Of a DNA stretch of 64,000 bases, positions 51,404 through 59,847 are shown one piece after another; the stretch's first letter is position 1, and each line of letters starts with the position of its first letter. A program made the position numbers and the translations under genes. The notes below the pieces were generated by a model, which worked only from the letters and a program-made list of their open reading frames with translations, had not been told where the DNA came from and did no database searches. The DNA is from Nocardiopsis sp. NRRL B-16309 (GTDB lineage: Bacteria > Actinomycetota > Actinomycetes > Streptosporangiales > Streptosporangiaceae): NCBI RefSeq assembly GCF_001279585.1, contig NZ_LGEC01000126.1, positions 124,001 through 188,000 of the forward strand. The letters are read 5' to 3'.

Positions 51404-51461
51404 CCGCCTCGGGCCGACCGCCTCGGGCCGACCGCCTCGGGCGGTGGTCGGCCCGAGGCGG
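51404..51461. terminator. 14-bp tandem repeats closing in a 16-bp hairpin
   Basis: The unit CCGACCGCCTCGGG is repeated about three times from 51400. The last CCGCCTCGGGCCGACC (51418-51433) pairs perfectly with 51446-51461 across a 12-base loop. It lies between the convergent reductase and protease genes and should stop transcription from both sides. Confidence 0.8.
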
Positions 51462-51533
51462 GGCGGGGCCCCGGAGCCCCACCCCGCCCGGTCGTCCGCG
51501 AGGGTCACGCTGTCGTCAGCACCGTCAGCACCG

Positions 51534-52718
51534 TCAGGGCACCTGCTGGAGCAGCTTGTTGGGCGTGTCGTCGGTCGGTACACCGGTGAGGGTGCCGACG
51601 ACGGCCGCGTCGTCCAGGGCCCTGCCCACCCGCTCCGGGTCGGCCCGGCGGTCCCGTCCGAGGTAGAGCGCCGCCACACCGGAGACGTGCGCCGCCGCGA
51701 CCGAGGTTCCGGACATGGTGTGCGTCCCTCCGCCCGGCCACGCGGACGTGATGTCCACACCGGGGGCGTACAGGTCCAAACCGTCACCGTAGCTGCTGAA
51801 CGGGGCGACCTGGTCGGCGCAGTCGGACGCTCCCACCGTGATGGCCTCGGCGACCCGGGCCGGGGAGGCGTCGGCCACGTCGTTCGAGACGGCGCCCCCC
51901 TCCACCGAGTAGGTGATCCCGGAGTCGATGGACGCGCGTACCGCGTTGTCGAGCACGTCACTGGGCGGAAGGCCGATGACGAAGTTGACCACCGACGGCC
52001 CGGAAGCGCGCTCGGTGATCCACTCGATCCCCTCCAGGAGCCCGTCGATGGTGCCACCGCCCTCGGCGTCGACCACCTTCACCGAGATCAGGTTGGCCTT
52101 CTTGGCCACCCCGTGTTCCGTGCCGCCCACCACTCCGGCCATGTGGGTTCCGTGGCCGTGGTCGTCGCCGCCGTCCCCGCCGAAGGCGTCGAAGCCGGGG
52201 ACGGCACGCGGCCGGAGGTCGGGGTGGTCGTAGTCGAGGCCCGTGTCGACCATGTAGACGTCGACTCCGGCGCCGCCGGGAACGGGATAGCTGTAGGAGT
52301 CGTCGAGCGGAAGCGAGGGCTGGTCGATCCTGTCCAGGCCGCACGAGGGCGGGCCCGACTGCGTCACCGTGCGCCCGCCCACGCGCACGGCGGTGTTCTG
52401 CTCCACCAGCCGCACGGACCGGTCCGCCGCGACGCGCTCGGCCTGCTCCTCCGTGGCCTCGATCAGCACACCGTGCAGAGCGCTGTCGTACTCTTCGACC
52501 ACCCGCACGCCGTACTCGCCGGCGACGTCCGGTTCGCTCCCCTCCTCGAACTCCACGATGTAGCCGCCGTCCACCGCGTCGGCGCTCTCCGCGTTGACGA
52601 TGGTTCCGCGCTCCTGGGCGTGTCCGGGGGCGGCCAGTACGCCGGCGCCGAGCGCGGTGCCCATGACGAGAGCGGTGACGGCCTTCGCGGGCCGAACGGT
52701 CGGGAGATCTGTTCGCAC
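51534..52718 (-). CDS. Secreted subtilisin-family (S8) serine protease
   Basis: 394 aa. A signal peptide (basic start, hydrophobic core to ~residue 30, cleavage after PGHA) is followed by an I9 propeptide (GGYIVEFEEGSEPDVAGEYG to VRLVEQN, ~51-108) and the catalytic domain with Asp158 (MVDTGLDYDH), His189 (HGHGTHMAG), oxyanion Asn279 and Ser339 (SGTSVAAAH). The GTG start has GAGGAGGA before it; the longer in-frame extension is Pro/Arg-rich and rejected. The C-terminus ends soon after the catalytic domain. Transcribed with the NRPS operon direction but 197 bases apart, so it is probably a separate unit. Confidence 0.93.
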   Translation of the reverse strand: MRTDLPTVRPAKAVTALVMGTALGAGVLAAPGHAQERGTIVNAESADAVDGGYIVEFEEGSEPDVAGEYGVRVVEEYDSALHGVLIEATEEQAERVAADRSVRLVEQNTAVRVGGRTVTQSGPPSCGLDRIDQPSLPLDDSYSYPVPGGAGVDVYMVDTGLDYDHPDLRPRAVPGFDAFGGDGGDDHGHGTHMAGVVGGTEHGVAKKANLISVKVVDAEGGGTIDGLLEGIEWITERASGPSVVNFVIGLPPSDVLDNAVRASIDSGITYSVEGGAVSNDVADASPARVAEAITVGASDCADQVAPFSSYGDGLDLYAPGVDITSAWPGGGTHTMSGTSVAAAHVSGVAALYLGRDRRADPERVGRALDDAAVVGTLTGVPTDDTPNKLLQQVP

Positions 52719-52915
52719 TCTTCCTCCTCGTGGTGTGGTCCGGTGGTGCCCACCGCGGAGCAGAGTCGGCGCTGCGCGGCGCGGCGGCGGCTGCGCGAGG
52801 GGTTCCTTCGGCCCCTCGCGCAGCGCCGCGGGTCCTGTCTTCGGCCCGGGCCGTGGGATCACCGGTGGCGTCGGAGGATCCGCGATCACCACCGGGCGGC
52901 CCGGGGCGCGCCCGG

Positions 52916-53254
52916 CTACTCGACGAGCGCCTCGGTACGTGCCACCAGGCGGCCCGTCCCGGTGAGCGTGGCCAGATCGATGTCGGCCACGCAGCGGACC
53001 TCGACGAAGTTCAGCGTCAGCGTCCCCTCGACGTGGACCGTGCCGGTGCCGGCCGCGAAGTCCGCCCCGCTGGTGTCGGTTCTGTTCTGGTCGACGCGTA
53101 CGCCCAGGTCGGTCCCCCCGCGCGAGTCGGGGAACTCGATGAAGACGTAGCCCAGTCGGGTGATGCGCCGCTCAAGCTCCTCCGCGGAGCGGGAGGGGCC
53201 GCCGACCGCGACCTTCCGCCCTTCCACGGAGAGGCGTTCGACGAGTTCGTCCAT
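52916..53254 (-). CDS. Small protein of unknown function, last gene of the NRPS operon
   Basis: 112 aa. No family recognised. Mixed alpha-beta (RITRLGYVFIEFPDSRGGTD, TGTVHVEGTLTLNFVEVRC) with single Cys. ATG 53254 is chosen because GAGGAG lies six bases before; an ATG at 53272 is the alternative. A short GC hairpin follows the stop (52892-52915). Its presence directly after mbtH suggests a role in the pathway, not proven. Confidence 0.6.
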   Translation of the reverse strand: MDELVERLSVEGRKVAVGGPSRSAEELERRITRLGYVFIEFPDSRGGTDLGVRVDQNRTDTSGADFAAGTGTVHVEGTLTLNFVEVRCVADIDLATLTGTGRLVARTEALVE

Positions 53255-53326
53255 GATGGTCTCCTCTGTCATCGCTACGGACTTCTCCACACGTGATCGC
53301 CGGTGGTGCTGCACTCGGCGGTCCGG

Positions 53327-53542
53327 CTACTCGCCGGAGGGCCGCCCCGCCGCCCCGGCCATCTGCTCGCGCAGGCTCCGCGGGCGCATGTCGGTCCAGA
53401 CCTCCTTCACGTAGGCGAGGCAGTCCTCCCGTGAACCGCTGACGCCCGTGTCCTCCCAGCCCGCGGGGACGTCCAGGTAGGAAGGCCAGAGGGAGTACTG
53501 CTCCTCATCGTTGACGAGGACCTTCATCTCGTTTTCGGACAT
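53327..53542 (-). CDS. mbtH: MbtH-like protein
   Basis: 71 aa. The signature is present: NDEEQYSLWPSYLDVPAGW, ending WTDMRPRSLRE. MbtH proteins bind NRPS adenylation domains and are needed for their folding or activity, here presumably the serine-activating module encoded upstream. Confidence 0.95.
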   Translation of the reverse strand: MSENEMKVLVNDEEQYSLWPSYLDVPAGWEDTGVSGSREDCLAYVKEVWTDMRPRSLREQMAGAAGRPSGE

Positions 53543-53631
53543 TGCCGTTCTCCGTTCTGCTGTCGGTTCGAAGCCGTTCTCGCCGTCCGCTCGGTCGCGG
53601 ACGGGTGACCGTGGGGCCGTAGCCGAGCCCT

Positions 53632-54240
53632 TCAGGAGAAGAGCCAGGGCGCTTCCCGCCTGCGGGACTCCTCGTAGGAATGGATGTCGTCCATGTGCGA
53701 GAGCGACCAGCCGAGGTGGTCCAGCCCCTCCATGACCATGGACTTGTTGAAGGAGTCGATCTCGAACCGGTACGCGCGGCCCGAGACCGTCACCGACTGG
53801 CGGGGGAGGTCGACGCTGACGCTGACGTGCCCCGGCGCGATGGCATCGAGGATCTCCCTGACCTCCGGCGCCTCCAGGACGATCGGAAGGATGTTGCTGT
53901 TGAAGCAGTTGTTGTAGAAGATGTCCGCGAAGCTCGGGGCGATGACGCAGAGGAATCCGTACTCCCTCAGCGCCCACGGCGCGTGCTCCCGGGAGGAGCC
54001 GCAGCCGAAGTTCTCGTTCGCCACGAGGACGCTCGCGTCCTCGAATCCGTGCCGGTTCAGCACGAAGTCCGGATCGGGCGTCGTCCCGTCCCCGGTGAAC
54101 CGCCAGTTGGCGAAGAGGTGCGCACCGAATCCGGTGCGCCGGATCGACTTGAGGAAACGCGCGGGAATGATGTCGTCCGTGTTCACGTCGGCCCGGTCGA
54201 GTGGCGCGGCGGTACCGACATGGGTGGTGAACTTGTGCAC
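53632..54240 (-). CDS. leuD: 3-isopropylmalate dehydratase small subunit (LeuD-like)
   Basis: 202 aa, normal length. DVNTDDIIPARFLKSI at the N-terminus and NFGCGSSREHAPWAL (substrate site) are diagnostic. It pairs with the LeuC-like subunit encoded 14 bases upstream to isomerise a 2-alkylmalate. The GTG start has GAGGG before it. Located in a secondary-metabolite operon, so it is likely a pathway-specific paralogue. Confidence 0.92.
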   Translation of the reverse strand: MHKFTTHVGTAAPLDRADVNTDDIIPARFLKSIRRTGFGAHLFANWRFTGDGTTPDPDFVLNRHGFEDASVLVANENFGCGSSREHAPWALREYGFLCVIAPSFADIFYNNCFNSNILPIVLEAPEVREILDAIAPGHVSVSVDLPRQSVTVSGRAYRFEIDSFNKSMVMEGLDHLGWSLSHMDDIHSYEESRRREAPWLFS

Positions 54241-54254
54241 GTCAGGCCCTCTTC

Positions 54255-55661
54255 CTAGATGCGGCGAACGTCGGCGAGACTGCCCGTCACGGCGGTCGCG
54301 GCGGCGGTGGCCGGGCTGACCAGGTGGGTCCTGCCCCCGCGCCCCTGCCGCCCCTCGAAGTTGCGGTTGCTGGTCGAGGCGCACCGCTCGCCGGCCGAGA
54401 GGTGGTCGCCGTTCATGGCGATGCACATGCTGCACCCGGGCTCGCGCCACTCGAAGCCCGCCCGGCGGAAGATGTCCGCCAGCCCCTCCTTCTCCGCCTG
54501 GCGGCGGACCGCCATCGATCCGGGGACGACGATGGCGCGGACACCGGCGGCGACCTGCCTGCCGACCACGTGGTCGGCCGCGATCCGCAGGTCCTCCACG
54601 CGCGAGTTGGTACAGGACCCGATGAAGACGGTGTCCACCTTGACGTCCTGGAGGCGCTGGCCCGGCTCCAGTCCCATGTAGTCCAGGGCCTGCTCGACAC
54701 CGGCGCGGGCCACCGGGTCGCTCTCGGCGGCCGGGTCCGGCACCCTTCCGGTGATGTCGGTCGTCATGCCGGGGGTGGTCCCCCAGGTCACCTGCGGTAC
54801 GAGGCCGTCGACGTCCAGCCGGTACTCCGCGTCGTAGCGGGCGCCCGGATCGGTCGCCAGCGACTTCCAGTGCCGTGCCGCGCGTTCGAAGAGGTCGCCG
54901 GCGGGTGCGAAGCGCCGTCCGCGCACGTAGTCGATCGTGACGTCGTCCGGCGCGACCATGCCCGCCCTCGCCCCGGCCTCGATCGCCATGTTGCACAGCG
55001 TCATGCGGCCCTCGACCGTCAGGGAGCGGACGGCCGATCCGCTGAACTCGATGACGTGGTGGGTGCCGGCGTCGGTCCCGAGCCTGCGGATCACGTACAG
55101 GGCGATGTCCTTCGCGCTCACGCCGGGCGCCGGAGTCCCCTCGATGTGGATGTTCATCGTCTTGGGCCTGCGCTGCAGCAGGCACTGCGTGGCCAGCACG
55201 TGCTCCACTTCGCTGGTCCCGATGCCGACCGCGAAGATGCCCAGCGCGCCGTGGGTGGAGGTGTGGGAGTCGCCGCACACGACCGTCATGCCGGGCAGTG
55301 ACAGGCCCAGTTCCGGGCCCACCACGTGCACGATCCCCTGGTCCTCGTCGTCCATGTCCAGGAGGGCGACCCCGAACTCCCGCGCGTTGTCCTCCATGGT
55401 CTGGATGCACATCACGCTCTGGTCGTCCACGACGTCGACGAGCCGGCGTCCCGGCACCGTGGGGACGTTGTGGTCGATCACGGCCACCACCGTCTCGGGC
55501 CGGTGGACCCGGAGGCCGCGGGCCCTCAGACCGGCGAAGGCCTGCGGCGACGTCGCTTCGTGGGTGAGGTGCCGGTCGATGTAGAGCATCGGCACCTCTC
55601 CGGGCTCGTCGCGCACCACGTGCGCGTCCCAGATCTTCTCGAACATCGTTCGGGGCGTCAC
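54255..55661 (-). CDS. leuC: 3-isopropylmalate dehydratase large subunit (LeuC-like)
   Basis: 468 aa. The 4Fe-4S Cys ligands are visible in VFIGSCTNSRVEDL and GCSMCIAMNGD; VVCGDSHTSTHGA and STSNRNFEGRQGRGG are family motifs. The start is GTG 55661, with GGAGG six bases before; a longer in-frame extension runs into the leuA-like gene and is not protein-like. Confidence 0.94.
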   Translation of the reverse strand: MTPRTMFEKIWDAHVVRDEPGEVPMLYIDRHLTHEATSPQAFAGLRARGLRVHRPETVVAVIDHNVPTVPGRRLVDVVDDQSVMCIQTMEDNAREFGVALLDMDDEDQGIVHVVGPELGLSLPGMTVVCGDSHTSTHGALGIFAVGIGTSEVEHVLATQCLLQRRPKTMNIHIEGTPAPGVSAKDIALYVIRRLGTDAGTHHVIEFSGSAVRSLTVEGRMTLCNMAIEAGARAGMVAPDDVTIDYVRGRRFAPAGDLFERAARHWKSLATDPGARYDAEYRLDVDGLVPQVTWGTTPGMTTDITGRVPDPAAESDPVARAGVEQALDYMGLEPGQRLQDVKVDTVFIGSCTNSRVEDLRIAADHVVGRQVAAGVRAIVVPGSMAVRRQAEKEGLADIFRRAGFEWREPGCSMCIAMNGDHLSAGERCASTSNRNFEGRQGRGGRTHLVSPATAAATAVTGSLADVRRI

Positions 55662-55702
55662 AGAGCCCTCCAAATCAGCCTGTCCCAACGTCCAACGACC
55701 TT

Positions 55703-57094
55703 TCAGGCTCCGTGCGGGGCGGTCGCCCGCGCACAGCTCTCTTCCAGCTCCTCGCGGGTCAGCTCCCGGCCCAGGCGGTTCGCGAGGGCGAGGGTCCGCT
55801 CGACGGCCTCCGGGGTGAGGTCCGCGGGATCGCCCCCGAGGTTCTTGTGGGCGAGCCGGACCGTGCTCTGGCCGCTCCACGGGCTGACGCTCACGGACTC
55901 GGTGCCGCCGACGGAGGCGGGGTTGACGGCCGAGTACACGGTGCAGGCCATCTCGCGCAGCCTGGCCTCCAGCGCGAGGTCGCCCTGGGCCCGGGCGCGG
56001 TCGGCCATGCCGTGGGCCTTGAGGATCGCGTCGGTGTGGATGCCCGAGGACGTGTGGCTGTAGCGCCGTCCGAGGACCCCGTGCTCGGGGGGCGCGACCC
56101 CGACCATGTCCTGGTAGAAGGAGATCAGTTCGAGCAGCCGCGACATCTCCCACCGGGGGGCCAGGCCGGCCTCCGCCTCGATGGCGGAGAGGTTCAGCAC
56201 GACCTCCTCCAGCGAGGCGTTGCCGGAGCGCTCACCGACGCCGCGCGAGACGACGTGGACGCGGTCGACGCCGGCCGCCGCGGCCGTCATCGCGTTGGCC
56301 AGCGCGTTGCCGGTGTCGCGGTGTCCGTGCCAGTCCAGCTTCACGTCGGGTGCGCCCAGGGCCCTGAGCTCCTCCCGGACGAAGCGCACGAGGCGGTGGG
56401 TGCCGAGGGGCCGGATGGTGCCGATCGTGTCGGCCAGGGCGATGCAGTACGCGCCGCCCTCGACCTGGGCCCGGATGATGGCCCGGACGTCCTCCGGGGA
56501 GGTCTGCGTGGTGTGCTCGGTTCCCGCGATGACGGGGACGCCCATGTCCACGGTCTTCCGGATGAACGTGTCGAGCTTGTCCAGGATGAAGTCCATGTCC
56601 CAGCCCTGCGCGAGCCGTCGGGACGGCGCGCTGCCCATGAACACGAGCGCTTCCAGGGAGGGGTGGATCTCCTTGCACTCAAGGGTCCATTTGAGTGATT
56701 CCTCCGTGCACATGGAGAGCACCGAGGGCACGATGGAGGGGGTCTCCTCCCTCATCCGCGCGAGAAGCTCCTTCATCCGCGTGTCGAGGAGGCCCGCCTT
56801 GCCGGGGAAGATCCCGACGCAGGCGTAGGTGATCCCGAACGAGTCGAGCAGGGACAGGTACCGGACCATCTCGTCGACCGACGGGTATCCGGATATCCCC
56901 TGGAGGCCGTCCCTGAGGCATTCCGAGACGATCTCCACGCCCGCGGACCGTGCGGCGAGCGGTTCACCGGGGATGTTCGTCGTGAGCGGGGCGAGGGTGC
57001 TCGCCTCGTTGTTCCAGTTGAAGTTCATCGGGACATCGACGGGTCCGGACCCCGCCGCCGCGGAGCCCCTGGAGCTGATCGTATCCTTCTGCAT
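55703..57094 (-). CDS. 2-isopropylmalate/homocitrate-synthase-like enzyme
   Basis: 463 aa. HMGL-type TIM barrel with the catalytic RDGLQG (Arg61, Asp62, Gln65), the metal-binding HGH (DWHGHRDTGNA), GVGERSGNASLEE and the communication segment (SSGIHTDAIL). It lacks a full-length LeuA allosteric regulatory domain (the remainder is only ~90 residues), so it may not be feedback-inhibited by leucine. It condenses acetyl-CoA with a 2-oxo acid; the acceptor is unknown. AAGGAGAGG is a strong ribosome site. Confidence 0.85.
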   Translation of the reverse strand: MQKDTISSRGSAAAGSGPVDVPMNFNWNNEASTLAPLTTNIPGEPLAARSAGVEIVSECLRDGLQGISGYPSVDEMVRYLSLLDSFGITYACVGIFPGKAGLLDTRMKELLARMREETPSIVPSVLSMCTEESLKWTLECKEIHPSLEALVFMGSAPSRRLAQGWDMDFILDKLDTFIRKTVDMGVPVIAGTEHTTQTSPEDVRAIIRAQVEGGAYCIALADTIGTIRPLGTHRLVRFVREELRALGAPDVKLDWHGHRDTGNALANAMTAAAAGVDRVHVVSRGVGERSGNASLEEVVLNLSAIEAEAGLAPRWEMSRLLELISFYQDMVGVAPPEHGVLGRRYSHTSSGIHTDAILKAHGMADRARAQGDLALEARLREMACTVYSAVNPASVGGTESVSVSPWSGQSTVRLAHKNLGGDPADLTPEAVERTLALANRLGRELTREELEESCARATAPHGA

Positions 57095-57127
57095 AACCTC
57101 TCCTTATAGAAGAATGACCACTCGGTA

Positions 57128-58585
57128 TCACGCCCGCTCCGACTCCTTCTCGACGGGCAGTATTCCGACCGAAAATCTGATGTAGTCGTCCGAGTAACCG
57201 AATGTCGAACCCGGTATTCCGGCGATCCCGGTCTTCTCGAAGACGGTGAAGCAGTCCACTCCTGGTCTGAGCCTGCTCCAGTTGTAGATGGTCGCGTCAT
57301 TGTCAAGATAGAATTGATCGAAGAGATCGTGTTCCTTGTCGAATAGTTCGAGCTGCCGACGAAGCCGCGATCGGCGCAAACGGTAGAGTGCTCGAATCTT
57401 GTCGATCAGATGGGGCCGTTCCAGGAAAAGGGCGTGGTAGGCCATGAAGCGCAACTGCCATTCCCCGGGAAGTGAGCCCACGCTGTTCGTCCAGCTCGCC
57501 CCCATGCCCGCCGCGAATCCGGCGTCACCGAAGACGGCCCATCCGAACCTCTCCCCGGTCAGGGTGTGGGTCTTGGACCAGCTGCCCACGTAGATCGTCC
57601 GGTCGGCGAGGTCGGTCGCCGAGGCCAGGCTCCGCATACGCGCCCGGTCCTCGTCGGGCGGGCCCGTGCCGACGTAGGCCAGATCGGCGAGGAGGTGGAC
57701 GCGGCGTCCCCTGTCGGCGAAGTGCCGCAGGACCCCCTGCAGGGCGGAGAGCTCGGCGGGCGCGTACGCGAACGTGGTCGGGTTGTTCGTCACGGTGAGG
57801 TAGACGACGGAGATGTCCGGGTTCTCCTGGAGGCTCCGGGCGAGCAGCGGAGCCGTCAGCTTGAAGTCGTCCTCGCTCCGGGTCGTGACCGAGTGCAGCC
57901 GGTAGCCGTAGGAGGCGGCCTGCAGCTCGGGGATGTTGAACCCGGGGGCGGCGAAGAGGACGGCACCGGGGGGCCGCGCGTCGAGCCGGGCCAGGTGGGC
58001 GATGCCGCGCAGGACCTTGTCGATGCAGTCCGCCGCGCCCAGGCCGAGGGCGACGTGCCGTGCCGAGGCCTCCACCCCCCACGCCCCCATGTCCTCGGCC
58101 AGCAGGCCGCGCAGCACGGGGTTGCCGACGCCGTGGATGTCGTACACGCGCGGGTCGTATCCGGCGGCGAGGAGCGTCCGCTCCGCGCTGACCATCTGGT
58201 CGCGGAGCCACCGGTGGCCCTCCCCCGGCGCGACGTATCCGCCCAGGTCCTCCCCCGGTAGCGCGATGCCGAGTTCCTCGGCCAGTGTCCGGTAGTCCGC
58301 GGGGCCGCCCGGCTCCCCCTCGCACTCGCTGACACGGCGCAGGTCGATGTCGCCGATCGTCCGGTTGACGACGCCCTGCCGGATGGCCGCGGGGTGGAGA
58401 CCGCGTCGGGCGCAGTCCCGTTCCAGGTCCTGGACGATGCGCGCCATGATCCGGATGGGCGGCTCCGTGCCGGCCTGGCGGTCCGATCTGTGGCGCCGCA
58501 GTGTCTCCTCCCGGGCGCGCTGGACGAGCAGGTGCTGCTCCTCCATCCCGGATCCGGCCGTCGGGGTGGGCGTGTGCGGCGTCAT
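57128..58585 (-). CDS. PLP-dependent aminotransferase, class I/II
   Basis: 485 aa. Fold-type I motifs: substrate/cofactor Asn268 (TVTNNPTTF), Asp301 and Tyr304 (LADLAYVG), Lys338 (SWSKTHTLTGERFGW) and Arg346. The N-terminal ~90 residues are an unusual extension. ATG 58585 follows GGAGG at ten bases; a longer frame is rejected as composition is poor. It likely converts the 2-oxo acid made by the leu-like genes to the amino acid for the NRPS. Confidence 0.88.
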   Translation of the reverse strand: MTPHTPTPTAGSGMEEQHLLVQRAREETLRRHRSDRQAGTEPPIRIMARIVQDLERDCARRGLHPAAIRQGVVNRTIGDIDLRRVSECEGEPGGPADYRTLAEELGIALPGEDLGGYVAPGEGHRWLRDQMVSAERTLLAAGYDPRVYDIHGVGNPVLRGLLAEDMGAWGVEASARHVALGLGAADCIDKVLRGIAHLARLDARPPGAVLFAAPGFNIPELQAASYGYRLHSVTTRSEDDFKLTAPLLARSLQENPDISVVYLTVTNNPTTFAYAPAELSALQGVLRHFADRGRRVHLLADLAYVGTGPPDEDRARMRSLASATDLADRTIYVGSWSKTHTLTGERFGWAVFGDAGFAAGMGASWTNSVGSLPGEWQLRFMAYHALFLERPHLIDKIRALYRLRRSRLRRQLELFDKEHDLFDQFYLDNDATIYNWSRLRPGVDCFTVFEKTGIAGIPGSTFGYSDDYIRFSVGILPVEKESERA

Positions 58586-58640
58586 CGGTGCGAAACCTCC
58601 GGCATACGGGTGGTCCACGGGTGCGTGGGGGTGGTGCGGT

Positions 58641-59759
58641 TCAGGCCTGGGCCAACGTGTCGCGGACCAGCCGGCCCATGTCCCGGGTCCCGACCACCGT
58701 GCGGCCGCTCTCCTGGACGTCCGGCGTCCGGTAGCCCCGGTGGAGGACCTCCTCCACCGCCGCCTCGACGGCCGCGGCCTCCCGTTCCAGGCCCAGGGAG
58801 TGGCGCAGCAGCAGGGCGGCGGAGAGGATCGCGCCGACGGGGTTGGCCCTGTCCTGGCCCGCGATGTCCGGGGCGGAGCCGTGGACGGGCTCGTACAGTC
58901 CGAACAGGCCGCCCTCGACACGGCGCACGCCGAGGCTCGCGGACGGGAGCATGCCGATCGATCCCGCGAGGACCGACGCCTCGTCGGTGAGGATGTCGCC
59001 GAACAGGTTCTCGGTGACCACGACGTCGAAGCGCGCGGGGTTCCTCAGCAGCTCCATGGCACAGGTGTCGACGAGCATGTGCTCGTGGTCCACGGTGGGG
59101 TGGTCGCGGGCCACCTCCTCCACGACCTCCCGCCACAGGACCGAGGAACTGAGCACGTTGGCCTTGTCCACCGAGGTCACCCGGTGACCGCGTCGGGCGG
59201 CGATCCCGAAGGCCGTCCGCACGACACGCTCGATCTCCTGCCCGGTGTAGGTGAGCGTGTCGACGGCCTTCGGGTCCGGTCCCGTGCGGTCGATGCCGCT
59301 GGGCTTGCCGGGAACGGATTCCAGGTGTCCGTAGTAGAGGCCGGCCGACAGCTCCCGGACGAAGACCATGTCCGTGCCCTTGAGCCGTTCCGGCCGTACC
59401 GGAGAGGCGCCGTACATCGGTTCGGCGGGCCGGACCGGACGAAGGTTGGCGAAGAAGCCGAACTCCTTCCGGAGGCGGAAGAGCGCCTGTTCCGGCCGTG
59501 GGCCGCCGTCCGCCCGGCCGGAGGGCGCTCCGCCGACCGCGCCGAAGAGGACGGCGTCGCTGCGCGCGCACATCTCGAACGTGGCGTCGGAGATGGCGGC
59601 TCCCTCGGCCGCGATGGCGTCCTGTCCCACGAGGCCCTGGTGGAAAACGAAGGCATGGTCGTAGACGGCTTCCACGGCCCGCAGTACCTGCAGGGCCTGC
59701 TCGGTCACTTCGGGTCCGACACCGTCTCCCTGCAGCACGGTGATCGCGGCGTTGCTCAT
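58641..59759 (-). CDS. leuB: 3-isopropylmalate dehydrogenase (LeuB-like)
   Basis: 372 aa. LQGDGVGPEVTEQ at the N-terminus, the substrate Arg/Lys/Tyr region (LFRLRKEFGFFANLRPVRP), and EPVHGSAPDIAGQDRANP near the C-terminus are family signatures. It oxidises and decarboxylates a 3-alkylmalate to a 2-oxo acid one carbon longer than the starting acid. Confidence 0.94.
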   Translation of the reverse strand: MSNAAITVLQGDGVGPEVTEQALQVLRAVEAVYDHAFVFHQGLVGQDAIAAEGAAISDATFEMCARSDAVLFGAVGGAPSGRADGGPRPEQALFRLRKEFGFFANLRPVRPAEPMYGASPVRPERLKGTDMVFVRELSAGLYYGHLESVPGKPSGIDRTGPDPKAVDTLTYTGQEIERVVRTAFGIAARRGHRVTSVDKANVLSSSVLWREVVEEVARDHPTVDHEHMLVDTCAMELLRNPARFDVVVTENLFGDILTDEASVLAGSIGMLPSASLGVRRVEGGLFGLYEPVHGSAPDIAGQDRANPVGAILSAALLLRHSLGLEREAAAVEAAVEEVLHRGYRTPDVQESGRTVVGTRDMGRLVRDTLAQA

Positions 59760-59847
59760 CGGGGGAACCTTTCGTCGACGGACTCGTCGGGGGCTCGCGT
59801 TCCGCCGGTCCGGCCCGGATCCGGTGGCTCGCGGGCCGCGGCGGCGG

